NCBI RefSeq assembly: GCF_023115465.1
Contig: NZ_CP096034.1
Location: 3,968,001 to 4,032,000 of the forward strand
From: Gottfriedia acidiceleris
GTDB taxonomy: Bacteria; Bacillota; Bacilli; Bacillales; Bacillaceae_G
Direction of reading: 5' to 3'
Length of the DNA: 64,000 nt
Under the pieces are notes generated by a model that was not told the origin of the DNA, ran no database searches, and was given only the letters and a program-made list of their open reading frames with translations. Positions 18,672 to 27,184 of the stretch are shown in pieces (the stretch's first letter is position 1; each line of letters starts with the position of its first letter). Made by a program: the position numbers and the translations under genes.

Positions 18672-18687
18672 GTGGTATCGCTCCCAC
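18672..18687. promoter_or_regulatory. LacI-type operator, proximal copy
   Basis: The - strand sequence TGGGAGCGATACCA has the form TGG-A-CG-T-CCA with a central CG, as in LacI-family operators. A near-identical copy lies at 18716. It is 14 bp from the ycjM-like start. Confidence 0.7.
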
Positions 18688-18715
18688 AGAGTTTTAAAAA
18701 AATTAGTACTGAATT

Positions 18716-18731
18716 TGGTACCGCTCCCACA
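18716..18731. promoter_or_regulatory. LacI-type operator, distal copy
   Basis: The - strand sequence TGGGAGCGGTACCA differs by one base from the proximal copy and lies exactly 44 bp away, about four helical turns. Cooperative or looped binding by the divergent LacI protein is plausible. Confidence 0.7.
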
Positions 18732-19055
18732 ACAAATGATATTATAGTAAGCGTTTACTGTCAATTTAAAAACTTCATGCAAATATGACATTTTTTTGAC
18801 AAGTTATTTCATTTACTTATAACATTATTTACCTTTAGGGCATTAATAATCTATAGTCTTGACAAAAACAATGTAAAACTCGATACTATCAGTTATAATT
18901 AGGAAATTTTGGTGTATCTGTTCCTATGTGTATTAATCACAAACACTATTTTAGTATAATTGTATGACACTTAATTTATTCTTGAAATATTTAAAAAAAG
19001 TAAAAATGTAAACGATTTTATGAAATAATTTTAGAAAACGAAGAGGAGAATACAA
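18732..19055. promoter_or_regulatory. Divergent promoter region of sugar operon and lacI-type gene
   Basis: This AT-rich stretch holds the cre-like site at 18746 and a weaker one (TGTAAACGATTTTA) at 19008-19021, just before the regulator's ribosome site. I see no open reading frame in it. Confidence 0.6.
18746..18759. promoter_or_regulatory. cre-like / LacI-family operator
   Basis: AGTAAGCGTTTACT matches the CcpA cre consensus at 12 of 14 positions by eye. It lies in the shared promoter region of the sugar operon and could bring catabolite repression. Confidence 0.6.
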
Positions 19056-20078
19056 ATGGGCCCTACAATTTACGATATCGCTCGCGTGGCTAACGTTTCA
19101 AAGTCCACTGTATCTCGAGTACTTAATAATAAAAATAATATTTCAGAAGAAAGTCGTATTCGTGTAATGAAAGCAATTGAAGAGTTAAATTACCAACCTA
19201 ATAAATTAGCTAGAGCTCTTACATCATCAGGCTTTGATGCAATTTTGGTAATGTCACGTTCTACGAAAACAACTGCTGGCAACACGTTTTTCTCTGAAAT
19301 TATTCACTCTATTTCAACTAGATCAGAAGAAGAAAATTTTGATGTAATAATACAGACATCGAAAAATAGTAAAGATGAGTTGGATAAATGTATCGAGAAA
19401 ATTCGAGGCAAAATGATTAAAGGAATCCTTATGTTGAGTTCGCCTACAAACGAAGATTTTTTCAAAGAATTAGATAAATATGAAATTCCTGTTGTCGTGA
19501 TTGGACGAGTAGAAGGAAACTACCAACATATCTATTCAGTAGATACTGATAATTTTAATGATAGCTATCAATTAGTCCAACACTTAATCAATCAAGGACA
19601 TACTGACATTGCGTGTCTTCATTCTTCAATCGATTACCACGTATCGATTGACAGATTGGAAGGATATAAAAAATGTCTTATTGATAACGGAATTCCTCTT
19701 CGCTCAGATCGAATTATTGATAGTGGATATACAATGGAAAAGGCATATGAAGTATCAGAATCACTTTTAAAATCTAAAGATTTACCTACTGCAATTTTCG
19801 CAATAGATGATCTAAAGGTTATCGGACTTTATAATACAACTGCAAAGTTAGGAATATCAATTCCGAAAGATATATCAATTATTGGATATAATAATGGGAT
19901 TTTTTCCCCATTGTTTTCACCTCCATTAACTGGGATTGAAATTCCAGTAATGAAGCTTGGTGAAATAGCAACAGACATGCTCTTTAAACGTATAAAAAAT
20001 GAACCTAAAAAGCCGGAACACATTATTGTTCCTACAAAACTGGTCGAACGAAACTCGGTTGCAAAATTAATTGATTGA
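19056..20078 (+). CDS. ycjW: LacI-family transcriptional regulator of the ycj-like cluster
   Basis: This 340-residue repressor has an N-terminal helix-turn-helix (IYDIARVANVSKSTVSRVLNN), the hinge helix NKLARAL near residue 50 and a periplasmic-binding-protein-like effector domain. It is divergent from the ycjM-like operon and equivalent in position to YcjW. Two copies of a TGGGAGCG-type operator and two cre-like sites in the shared region are its probable targets. The ATG at 19056 follows AGAGGAGA. The effector is not evident from sequence. Confidence 0.9.
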   Translation: MGPTIYDIARVANVSKSTVSRVLNNKNNISEESRIRVMKAIEELNYQPNKLARALTSSGFDAILVMSRSTKTTAGNTFFSEIIHSISTRSEEENFDVIIQTSKNSKDELDKCIEKIRGKMIKGILMLSSPTNEDFFKELDKYEIPVVVIGRVEGNYQHIYSVDTDNFNDSYQLVQHLINQGHTDIACLHSSIDYHVSIDRLEGYKKCLIDNGIPLRSDRIIDSGYTMEKAYEVSESLLKSKDLPTAIFAIDDLKVIGLYNTTAKLGISIPKDISIIGYNNGIFSPLFSPPLTGIEIPVMKLGEIATDMLFKRIKNEPKKPEHIIVPTKLVERNSVAKLID

Positions 20079-20097
20079 AGTTATGGGAGGTACTATT

Positions 20098-20769
20098 TTG
20101 AAAAAACAAGTTGAAGCGATTATTTTTGATTTAGATGGAGTTATTACTGATACAGCTGAATTTCATTATTTGGCGTGGAAAAAACTAGGTGAAGACTTAG
20201 GTATTCCATTTGATCGTGAGTTTAATGAAACGCTTAAAGGAGTAAGTCGCACAGATTCTTTAGAAAGAATCTTAACATTAGGAAGCCGACAAAATGATTT
20301 CTCTGAAGTTGAAAAAAACGAGTTAGCAACGAAAAAGAATGCTCATTATGTTGAACTAATCCGAAATATTTCTGAAAAAGACTTATTACCTGGAGTTGAA
20401 TCATTTTTAATTCAGATTAAACAAGCAGGCATTAAAATTGCAATGGCATCTGCTTCAAAAAATGCTTTAATGGTAGCAAAAGCTTTAGGAGTTATTAAGT
20501 ATTTTGACCATATCGTTGACGCTGCAACTGTCATAAATTCAAAACCTGATCCAGAGGTCTTTTTAAAAGCTGCTGAAGCAGTTTCTGCTAATCCTGAAAA
20601 CTGTATTGGTGTAGAGGATGCTGCTGCAGGAGTTGACGCAATTAACTCAGCAAATATGTTCTCTGTTGCAATTGGGGATGCAACTATTTTAAAGCATGCA
20701 AACCTAGTTTTACCCTCCACAGAGGAACTAGACCTTAATAGAATTATTGATAAGTATTTAGCTTCTTAA
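20098..20769 (+). CDS. pgmB: Beta-phosphoglucomutase (YcjU-like)
   Basis: This 223-residue HAD-superfamily enzyme interconverts beta-glucose-1-phosphate and glucose-6-phosphate. The catalytic DLDGVITDT (nucleophile and acid Asp) opens the protein, the cap domain has LKGVSRTDSLERIL, and motifs ASASKNA and GVEDAAAGV follow. It handles the product of the GH65 phosphorylase. I chose the TTG at 20098 because GGGAGG lies 7 bases upstream. Earlier in-frame TTG (20071) and ATG (20083) codons overlap or precede that site. It is cotranscribed with the LacI-type gene. Confidence 0.92.
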   Translation: MKKQVEAIIFDLDGVITDTAEFHYLAWKKLGEDLGIPFDREFNETLKGVSRTDSLERILTLGSRQNDFSEVEKNELATKKNAHYVELIRNISEKDLLPGVESFLIQIKQAGIKIAMASASKNALMVAKALGVIKYFDHIVDAATVINSKPDPEVFLKAAEAVSANPENCIGVEDAAAGVDAINSANMFSVAIGDATILKHANLVLPSTEELDLNRIIDKYLAS

Positions 20770-20803
20770 ATTATACAAGAAAAACAATTCATCTATATTA
20801 TCA

Positions 20804-20845
20804 CAAAAAAAACGAAAATCTTATTTTTAAGATTTTCGTTTTTTT
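20804..20845. terminator. Bidirectional terminator between pgmB and bioB
   Basis: A long stem AACGAAAATCTTA / TAAGATTTTCGTT lies between A and T runs. It serves the convergent pgmB and bioB transcripts. Confidence 0.9.
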
Positions 20846-20846
20846 A

Positions 20847-21842
20847 TTATGAGAATATCTCTTCTTGTTTTCCAACCAACTCAATCTCAAACCCTAAATC
20901 TTCTAGCATTGCATGGTCACTATTTGTTTCCTGCCCCTCCGTTGTCAAATAATCACCTATGAAAATACTATTTGCAGCATACAGTCCTAGTGGTTGTAAA
21001 CTACGCAGATTTACTTCTCGTCCTCCGGAAATTCGAATTTCTTTTGTTGGATTTATAAAGCGGAAAAGTGCTAATACTTTTAAACAATAACGAGGATTTA
21101 ATTCGTTTACTCCCTCTAGTTTCGTTCCATTAATAGCATGTAAAAAGTTTACCGGAATGGAATCTGCATCCAACTTATGTAATGACCTTGCGATCGAAAT
21201 CACATCATGTTTTGTTTCCTTCATCCCAATAATGGCTCCCGAACACGGAGATATACCTGACTGTTTAACTTTCTCAACCGTATCGATTCGATCCTGATAT
21301 GTATGAGTTGTCGTAATATAATTATGGTGCTCAGCTGATGTATTTAAATTATGATTATATCGATCAACACCTGCTTCTTTAAGTTCATTTGCTTGATGAT
21401 CTTTAATAATCCCTAAGCAAGCACATACTTTCATACCATATAATTCTTTAATTTCCTTAACTGCATCCGTTACTACATTTACATCTCGATTCGTTGGTCC
21501 GCGCCCACTTGCAACAATGCAATATGTACCTGCTTTTAATTCAAAAGCACGCTTTGCCCCATCAAGAATTTCTTCTTTAGATAGAAAAGGATATTTCTCA
21601 ATAGGTGCACTAGATATTGAAGACTGAGAACAATAGCCGCAATCCTCAGGACAATAGCCACTTTTAGCATTAATAATCATATTAAGTTTAACTTTTTTTC
21701 CATAATAATATTTCCTAATCATAAATGCACCGTGTAAAAGTGAAAGTAAATCATCATCTTCACATGACAATATGCTTAAAGCTTCCTCATCTGAAATTAC
21801 TTTACCTAGAATAACCTCTTGCGCTAATTTCGTCCAATTCAT
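20847..21842 (-). CDS. bioB: Biotin synthase
   Basis: This 331-residue radical-SAM enzyme inserts sulfur into dethiobiotin. The cluster motif is Cys64, Cys68 and Cys71 in YCPEDCGYCSQS. The later segments ACLGIIKDHQANELKEAG, YNHNLNTS and ISGGREVNLR are typical and contain ligands of the auxiliary cluster. An ATG at 21857 is possible, but the ATG at 21842 has GGTGAG at normal distance and gives the usual start MNWTKLAQEV. The bioD stop (21859) is within 20 bp, so the genes are coupled. Confidence 0.95.
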   Translation of the reverse strand: MNWTKLAQEVILGKVISDEEALSILSCEDDDLLSLLHGAFMIRKYYYGKKVKLNMIINAKSGYCPEDCGYCSQSSISSAPIEKYPFLSKEEILDGAKRAFELKAGTYCIVASGRGPTNRDVNVVTDAVKEIKELYGMKVCACLGIIKDHQANELKEAGVDRYNHNLNTSAEHHNYITTTHTYQDRIDTVEKVKQSGISPCSGAIIGMKETKHDVISIARSLHKLDADSIPVNFLHAINGTKLEGVNELNPRYCLKVLALFRFINPTKEIRISGGREVNLRSLQPLGLYAANSIFIGDYLTTEGQETNSDHAMLEDLGFEIELVGKQEEIFS

Positions 21843-21858
21843 ATGATCACTCACCATT

Positions 21859-22545
21859 TCATTGATTTTTCGTTAATAATTGCTGGAATTCTAAAATAGA
21901 TGTTTCTGTAAAGAAATCCGTGTGCTCCGGTATGACTCCAAGAATGTCATGACCTGTTAATTTTTCTAGCATAATTAAATTATCCTTTTCCATTTCTCCC
22001 ATAACTGATGGTACTTTATTAATTAATAATCCCAATAGATTAATTTTGTGTGATTTTAAATATTCAGTTGTTAATACGGTATGATTAATTGTTCCTAGCT
22101 TTAATGATGTCACAAGGATTACTGGTAAGTTTAAAAGTTTTATTAAATCAATCGTTCCAAAATTTTCTTTTAGCGGAACTGCAACTCCACCCGCTCCTTC
22201 AACAAAAACAACGTCATGCTTATTTTCTAATTGCTTATATTTTTCTAAAATAACTTGTTCATCAATAAAAACATCTTCTAGTTTACTAGATAAATGTGGT
22301 GAAACAGGTGTTTCAAATGTGTATGTACTGTAGTAAAGATGTTCTTCTGTTAGTGCTAGCTTCTCTTTATAAAAGGCTACGTCTTCCCCTATAATCTTAT
22401 TGTTAATATTGACTACTCCACTTTGAATTGGCTTATAAGGAATTGCATCGATTCCTTTGTTCCGTAAACAATCCACCATTTGAGTAGTTACATAAGTTTT
22501 TCCAATATTCGTATCGATACCAGTAACAAAATATCCTTTTCCCAT
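21859..22545 (-). CDS. bioD: Dethiobiotin synthetase
   Basis: This ATP-dependent carboxylase of about 228 residues closes the ureido ring of dethiobiotin. The P-loop GIDTNIGKT is at residues 8-16, and VEGAGGVAVPL is the second nucleotide and substrate motif. A longer in-frame start at 22581 lies inside bioY and has no ribosome site. The ATG at 22545 comes one base after the bioY stop, with AGGTGG inside the end of bioY. It is the middle gene of the bioY-bioD-bioB operon. Confidence 0.94.
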   Translation of the reverse strand: MGKGYFVTGIDTNIGKTYVTTQMVDCLRNKGIDAIPYKPIQSGVVNINNKIIGEDVAFYKEKLALTEEHLYYSTYTFETPVSPHLSSKLEDVFIDEQVILEKYKQLENKHDVVFVEGAGGVAVPLKENFGTIDLIKLLNLPVILVTSLKLGTINHTVLTTEYLKSHKINLLGLLINKVPSVMGEMEKDNLIMLEKLTGHDILGVIPEHTDFFTETSILEFQQLLTKNQ

Positions 22546-22546
22546 C

Positions 22547-23119
22547 TTAAGCAGCCACCTTTTTTTCATTTTCTCTAGCATTTTTAAAATGGGAATGTAG
22601 GCGCACCGCCAATACTCCCCCCAAAACAGCTAGTAATAAATCTTGCCCAATACTATATACGAGTCCCATCATTAGAACGTCTTTAAATGAAACGGAACTA
22701 TCTAACCAAGTGTTTAATGAGATATATACATATGTAATGCCTAGAATATAAACAATAATTAACCCTATCACATTAGCAAAAATGAAATTCTTAAGTTTTG
22801 GTTCCCTCGTTTTTTCAACGATTGATCCAATTACAAACGCAGCCATAATGAATCCGATTAGGTACCCAAATGTTGGTTTTAATACATATTCAGGTCCACC
22901 ACCTGAAGCAAATACTGGTATTCCGATTAATCCAATTCCAACATACAGTAGTTGGCTCATCATTCCTTTTTTACTTCCTAAAAGGCAGCCCGCTAAAAAT
23001 ACGAAAAGAATTTGAAGCGTAAAAGGAATCACAGGTAAAGGAATTTTTATAAAGGCTCCAATCGATGTTAGTGAGGCAAATAATGATATTACTGTTAATG
23101 ATAAAGTTCTATTTTGCAT
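22547..23119 (-). CDS. bioY: Biotin transporter S component BioY
   Basis: This 190-residue membrane protein is the substrate-binding component of an ECF biotin transporter. Six hydrophobic segments are visible, with the BioY signature around GAFIKIPLPVIPFTLQ and GCLLGSKKGMMSQLLY. It would work with a shared EcfAA'T module encoded elsewhere. It is the first gene of the bioYDB operon, with a GGGGGG ribosome site at 23125-23130. The operator region at 23141-23175 lies directly upstream, indicating biotin-dependent repression. Confidence 0.95.
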   Translation of the reverse strand: MQNRTLSLTVISLFASLTSIGAFIKIPLPVIPFTLQILFVFLAGCLLGSKKGMMSQLLYVGIGLIGIPVFASGGGPEYVLKPTFGYLIGFIMAAFVIGSIVEKTREPKLKNFIFANVIGLIIVYILGITYVYISLNTWLDSSVSFKDVLMMGLVYSIGQDLLLAVLGGVLAVRLHSHFKNARENEKKVAA

Positions 23120-23140
23120 TGTATCCCCCCTATTAGTTTA

Positions 23141-23175
23141 TTAGTTTGGCAAATTAGCAAAATTTGACAAACTAA
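23141..23175. promoter_or_regulatory. Probable BirA box of bioYDB
   Basis: The half-sites TTAGTTTGGC and GACAAACTAA are separated by 15 bp. The 35-bp palindrome has inner symmetry too (CAAATT/AATTTG). The layout of 10-bp half-sites spaced about 15 bp apart matches Gram-positive BirA boxes, but the half-sites are diverged from GTTAAC. Confidence 0.65.
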
Positions 23176-23204
23176 CAAAATTAAATTAACATGCAATTGA
23201 AATA

Positions 23205-23238
23205 TATGTCAACCAAACTATAAAATTAGGTTAACATA
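23205..23238. promoter_or_regulatory. BirA box of bioA
   Basis: The half-sites TATGTCAACC and GGTTAACATA are separated by 14 bp and match at 9 of 10 arm positions. This is the classic BirA operator form, placed 21 bp before the bioA start. Confidence 0.85.
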
Positions 23239-23258
23239 TAAAACAGGGGGGAACATAT

Positions 23259-24617
23259 ATGATTCATGAACTATATCAAGATTTATCTAAAAAAAATAAA
23301 CAGTATCTTTGGCACCCTTTTACTCAAATGAAGGATTATCTAAACGAAGATCCACTAATTATTTCACATGGTAAAGATCGAAAACTATATGATGTATTAG
23401 GTAATGAATATTACGATGGTGTATCCTCTATTTGGTTAAATGTTCATGGTCATAATATTCAAGAATTAAATGAAGCAATTCATGAACAATTAGAGAAGGT
23501 TGCCCATTCAACTCTTTTAGGAATGGCCAATATTCCTGCGATTCTTTTAGCAGAAAGACTAGTCGAAATTTCTCCTAACGGCTTAGAGAAAGTTTTTTAT
23601 TCAGACTCGGGAGCAACCTCAGTTGAAATTGCGATTAAAATGGCTTATCAATATTGGCGAAACTTAGGTAAATCCAATAAAAATACTTTTGTTACGATGA
23701 AAGAAGCATATCATGGAGATACAATCGGAGCAGTGTCCGTAGGAGCAATTGACTTATATCATCAAGCATATAATGAGTTACTGTTTCCAAGCATAAAGGT
23801 TTCTTATCCACATCTTTATCGTTCGAAATATGTGGGAACTGAAGAGGAAATAATTAATTCCTATTTAAAAGAGGTTGAAAATTTATTCATCGAAAAGGCT
23901 AATTCAATTGCGGCATTAATTATTGAACCAATTGTTCAAGGAGCTAGTGGAATTATTGTCATGCCAAAAGGGTATTTAAAAGCAATACAGGAATTATGCA
24001 TAAAGTATGATGTATTGTTAATTGCTGATGAAGTTGCAACAGGATTTGGTCGAACCGGAAAAATGTTTGCTTGTGAACTAGAAGGAGTTACGCCTGATAT
24101 TTTAACTTGTGGAAAAGGGTTAACTGGTGGCTATTTACCAGTAGCAGCAACTTTAACGACAAACAGAATTTATGAAGCATTTTTAGGCACATACGAAGAA
24201 CAAAAAACTTTCTTTCATGGTCACAGCTATACAGGTAATCCCCTTGGATGCGCGGTTGCATTAGCGAATCTAGATTTATTTAATAAATCGAAATTATTGC
24301 AACACGTCGAAAAAATCTCATCTTATGTCCAAGAGAAACTGGTGCAATTTAATGAGTTAAAACATGTTGGAGATATACGTCAAAGTGGCTTGATGATTGG
24401 AATTGAACTAGTAAAATCAAAGGATACGAAAGAAGCTTTCCATTGGAACGAACGAATTGGTGTGAAAGTAACCAAAAGAGCAAAAGAGCTTGGACTACTC
24501 ACCCGTCCCCTTAGTAATGTTATTGTATTTATGCCTCCATTAGCTTCAAAGGAATCGGAGCTTGATGAAATGATTGATATTCTTTATATTGCTATTTCTG
24601 AAATTACGGAATTGTAA
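23259..24617 (+). CDS. bioA: Adenosylmethionine-8-amino-7-oxononanoate aminotransferase
   Basis: This 452-residue class III PLP aminotransferase makes 7,8-diaminopelargonate from KAPA, with SAM as amino donor. The start region YLWHPFTQMKDY is characteristic of BioA. The PLP lysine is in LTCGKGLTGGYLP, and IADEVATGFGRTG gives the cofactor Asp. The ATG at 23259 follows a GGGGGG ribosome site. It is divergent from bioYDB and has its own BirA box. No bioF, bioW or bioI gene is in the window, so KAPA synthesis must be encoded elsewhere or KAPA must be imported. Confidence 0.95.
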   Translation: MIHELYQDLSKKNKQYLWHPFTQMKDYLNEDPLIISHGKDRKLYDVLGNEYYDGVSSIWLNVHGHNIQELNEAIHEQLEKVAHSTLLGMANIPAILLAERLVEISPNGLEKVFYSDSGATSVEIAIKMAYQYWRNLGKSNKNTFVTMKEAYHGDTIGAVSVGAIDLYHQAYNELLFPSIKVSYPHLYRSKYVGTEEEIINSYLKEVENLFIEKANSIAALIIEPIVQGASGIIVMPKGYLKAIQELCIKYDVLLIADEVATGFGRTGKMFACELEGVTPDILTCGKGLTGGYLPVAATLTTNRIYEAFLGTYEEQKTFFHGHSYTGNPLGCAVALANLDLFNKSKLLQHVEKISSYVQEKLVQFNELKHVGDIRQSGLMIGIELVKSKDTKEAFHWNERIGVKVTKRAKELGLLTRPLSNVIVFMPPLASKESELDEMIDILYIAISEITEL

Positions 24618-24651
24618 GTTAGCCATCTAATCAAATTTTTAGGAAACAATA

Positions 24652-24692
24652 AAACCATGAACTAGAGAACAAATCTACTATGTTCATGGTTT
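24652..24692. terminator. Terminator between bioA and HTH-TPR gene
   Basis: The stem AAACCATGAAC/GTTCATGGTTT encloses a 19-base loop. It can serve both convergent genes, but the T tract is short (TTTCGTTT). Confidence 0.7.
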
Positions 24693-24704
24693 CGTTTAAT
24701 CAAT

Positions 24705-25940
24705 TCACTTGAATTGAAGTTCTAATTCAATCGCCTTGTCAAACTGCTTGCACTGAATATAATATTCATATAATTTTTTTCCATATTGCTCATAATAATT
24801 AATATTATTTGTTGATTTAAATTGAGGAACTGCCACTTCTCTCAAAAATTTATAATATCTTTTTTTATTGCTTTCACAGCTCAGCTTTAAGAGCATAAAT
24901 AATGTAAGGTGGATTGAACTTTGGTGCTTTTTTGCTAGTTTACTTCCAAAATCAATCAACTCTAAAAGTTCAGTCTTATCAAGCAAGCTTCCTTCTAAAC
25001 ATGCCTCTACATAATTATAATAACGTCTCAAATAATAAATTTTGCTATTTTTTGTTAAGTGCAAGGATTGTTCAAAACAGTTAGATGCTTCTTCAAAATC
25101 TCTTCTTTTAAAATATTTAACACCTAAATTATTAAGTAGAATTCCTTTTTGTATTTGCGCACCCACGCTATCGCAACTACTAATTAAACTATGATACTTA
25201 TTGATTAACTCATCAAAATCAACGTCCTGTTCATCATCGTATTGAAATAACAGTAGTGATTGAGCATTAATTGCCTGAACGTAGTTATGGGTCTTAGTAA
25301 AATAATTTAGAGCTTTTCTTGCATAAATATATGATAATAATTTAGATCCTGCAAAATAGTATGCGAGTGCAAGATGGTAAAAATACTCTTCATTTCTATA
25401 TGTATCATTAATTTGATTCAATACTCTTACAGCATTTCTCATATCATCACATACTGAAATTCTATAAATGCTAATGTAATAGATTCCTTTCACATGTAAA
25501 AGAAAATTCTTTTCGTATTCACTAAGATGTTCATATTCTTTTTCAATTTTTCCTATTGTTTTTTTAGCTTTTTTAAACATCTTCTTATAAAGATAAAATC
25601 TTGCCAACAATAATAAATATTGATAGGCATATTTTGTTGACAAAATAAAAGGTATATTCTTAAGTTGGTTATAGATGTCATCAATACATTGGGATTTTTG
25701 CTTTATAATGGCTAAGTTTAAATCATTCAATTTCTTTTCAATTAAATGATAGGATTCTTGCTTTTCATTCAAATCTATACCTAACCGTTCAGAAAATGAG
25801 GCTATTATATCAGGAGAAAGTATAACTTTTCCATTTTCAAATTTACTCAAATATGATTTAGAGCAAATTCCTTCACATAGCATTTCTTGACTAAATCCTC
25901 TTTTCTCACGGTAAAACTTAATTATTTTCCCGACTACCAT
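24705..25940 (-). CDS. HTH-TPR regulator (PlcR/NprR/Rgg-like)
   Basis: This 411-residue protein has an N-terminal Xre-type helix-turn-helix (residues 3-60, FSQEMLCEGICSKSYLSKFENGK split over two helices) and a long all-helical region consistent with tetratricopeptide repeats. This is the architecture of RRNPP peptide-responsive regulators. I see no adjacent gene for a small exported peptide, so whether it senses a pheromone is unknown. Two ATGs are adjacent; the one at 25940 has better spacing from GGAGG. It is convergent with bioA and divergent from a LysR gene. Confidence 0.8.
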   Translation of the reverse strand: MVVGKIIKFYREKRGFSQEMLCEGICSKSYLSKFENGKVILSPDIIASFSERLGIDLNEKQESYHLIEKKLNDLNLAIIKQKSQCIDDIYNQLKNIPFILSTKYAYQYLLLLARFYLYKKMFKKAKKTIGKIEKEYEHLSEYEKNFLLHVKGIYYISIYRISVCDDMRNAVRVLNQINDTYRNEEYFYHLALAYYFAGSKLLSYIYARKALNYFTKTHNYVQAINAQSLLLFQYDDEQDVDFDELINKYHSLISSCDSVGAQIQKGILLNNLGVKYFKRRDFEEASNCFEQSLHLTKNSKIYYLRRYYNYVEACLEGSLLDKTELLELIDFGSKLAKKHQSSIHLTLFMLLKLSCESNKKRYYKFLREVAVPQFKSTNNINYYEQYGKKLYEYYIQCKQFDKAIELELQFK

Positions 25941-26198
25941 CATTTCCCTCCTTCATTTTAATTACAGAACCTGCGTAATTTTTATGTATTGAACTTCTTA
26001 TTTTCTATTTGTTTAAGTCGATATCGTAATCAATATTTCTTTGTAAATAATTACTAGTCTTTTTAATCACAAGATAAGCCTCCACTTTTTCTTTTTACAG
26101 ATTATTGAGTTAATTATAATGGTAGACTATTATAAAATATATTTAGTGTTTTTTATAATCCATTATTAAAAATTCTTAATATAGAAAGATGTGGCACA

Positions 26199-27110
26199 AT
26201 GCATATTGAAAGGCTTAAATACATTTATGAAGTTTCTCTAACAAATTCTATCTCAATAGCTTCTCAAAATTTACATGTCACACAATCGGCAATTAGTCAG
26301 GCAATCTCAAGTGTTGAAGATGAATTAGGAGTTAAAATTTTCAATCGCGATCGACAAGGAACAAACCTTACATTTGAAGGAAAGCAATTAATTGAAACAA
26401 TAAAAGAACTGTTACAAAATTATCAAAAATTAATAGAACAATCTGTGAGTCTCCACAATGAACCTAGTGAGGTATTAAAGATTGCTACAATCCCTGGACA
26501 TATGGCTACTATCCTAAAAACCTTTTCTAAACTAAAAAAAGATCATCCAAATATCTCTCTAAGCGTAGTAGAAAAAGGGTCAAATGAGATTGTAGAGGGT
26601 GTAATAAAACAAAAATATGACTTTGGTTTCATTCAATTTAGAGATTATTTAATAAAAGATCTAAAAAAAATTCAGGCAGAAGTTTTACTGAGTAGCCCTA
26701 TTCATATTTGCGTTAGTAAGTCCTCACATTTAGCATTTAAAAATTCGGTAACAATTAACGATTTAAAAGATGAAAGCTTTGTACTTTATAATGATGACTA
26801 TCTAAATTCTTTAACGGAGTATTTAAAAGATTTTCCAATGAAAGTATTATTTGTAACTGATAATTTAGAGGTTATAAGGGGTGCAGTTATTGAAAACTTG
26901 GCAATCACATTTGATACAAGTATTTCCTTAAAAAATGAAGCGTCCATTTTAAATGGACAGACTGTTTCAATTCCCTTAATTGGTGTAGAACCTTCGACGA
27001 TACCGATTGGATGGATCCGTTCAAATTGCTCATTCTCATCTAATTTATATGAAAAGTTTATAAATCTTTTAAAGATTGAATTGGAATGGCTAGATAATAA
27101 AATGAGGTAG
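26199..27110 (+). CDS. LysR-family transcriptional regulator (paralogue of the 39851 gene)
   Basis: This 303-residue regulator has an N-terminal winged helix (SIASQNLHVTQSAISQAIS, residues 18-36) and a type-2 periplasmic effector domain. It resembles the LysR protein encoded at 39851 over its whole length, with the shared string SQNLHVTQS/AQNLHVTQS and similar VEKGSNEIVEGV segments. The ribosome site before ATG 26199 is weak. No structural gene is obviously controlled by it here, and the 47-bp element of the catabolic region is not found near it. Confidence 0.88.
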   Translation: MHIERLKYIYEVSLTNSISIASQNLHVTQSAISQAISSVEDELGVKIFNRDRQGTNLTFEGKQLIETIKELLQNYQKLIEQSVSLHNEPSEVLKIATIPGHMATILKTFSKLKKDHPNISLSVVEKGSNEIVEGVIKQKYDFGFIQFRDYLIKDLKKIQAEVLLSSPIHICVSKSSHLAFKNSVTINDLKDESFVLYNDDYLNSLTEYLKDFPMKVLFVTDNLEVIRGAVIENLAITFDTSISLKNEASILNGQTVSIPLIGVEPSTIPIGWIRSNCSFSSNLYEKFINLLKIELEWLDNKMR

Positions 27111-27125
27111 CTAATTACTAAAAAA

Positions 27126-27169
27126 AATCAAGAAACCGTGGTAGTTTACTAACACGGTTTCTTGATTTT
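27126..27169. terminator. Bidirectional terminator after LysR gene
   Basis: The stem AATCAAGAAACCGTG / CACGGTTTCTTGATT has a 12-base loop and a short T run on each side. It separates the convergent LysR and DedA-PAP2 genes. Confidence 0.85.
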
Positions 27170-27184
27170 GAATGTTTATTTGGT

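Noticed and set aside
16976-18730. Longer ycjM-like protein starting at 18730
   Set aside because: The extra 24 residues cover two operators and have no ribosome site; the ATG at 18658 has AAGGAGGA.
26100-26198. 47-bp regulon element upstream of the first LysR gene
   Set aside because: No AATTAAA-N3-TTTAATT core and no matching -10 spacing.
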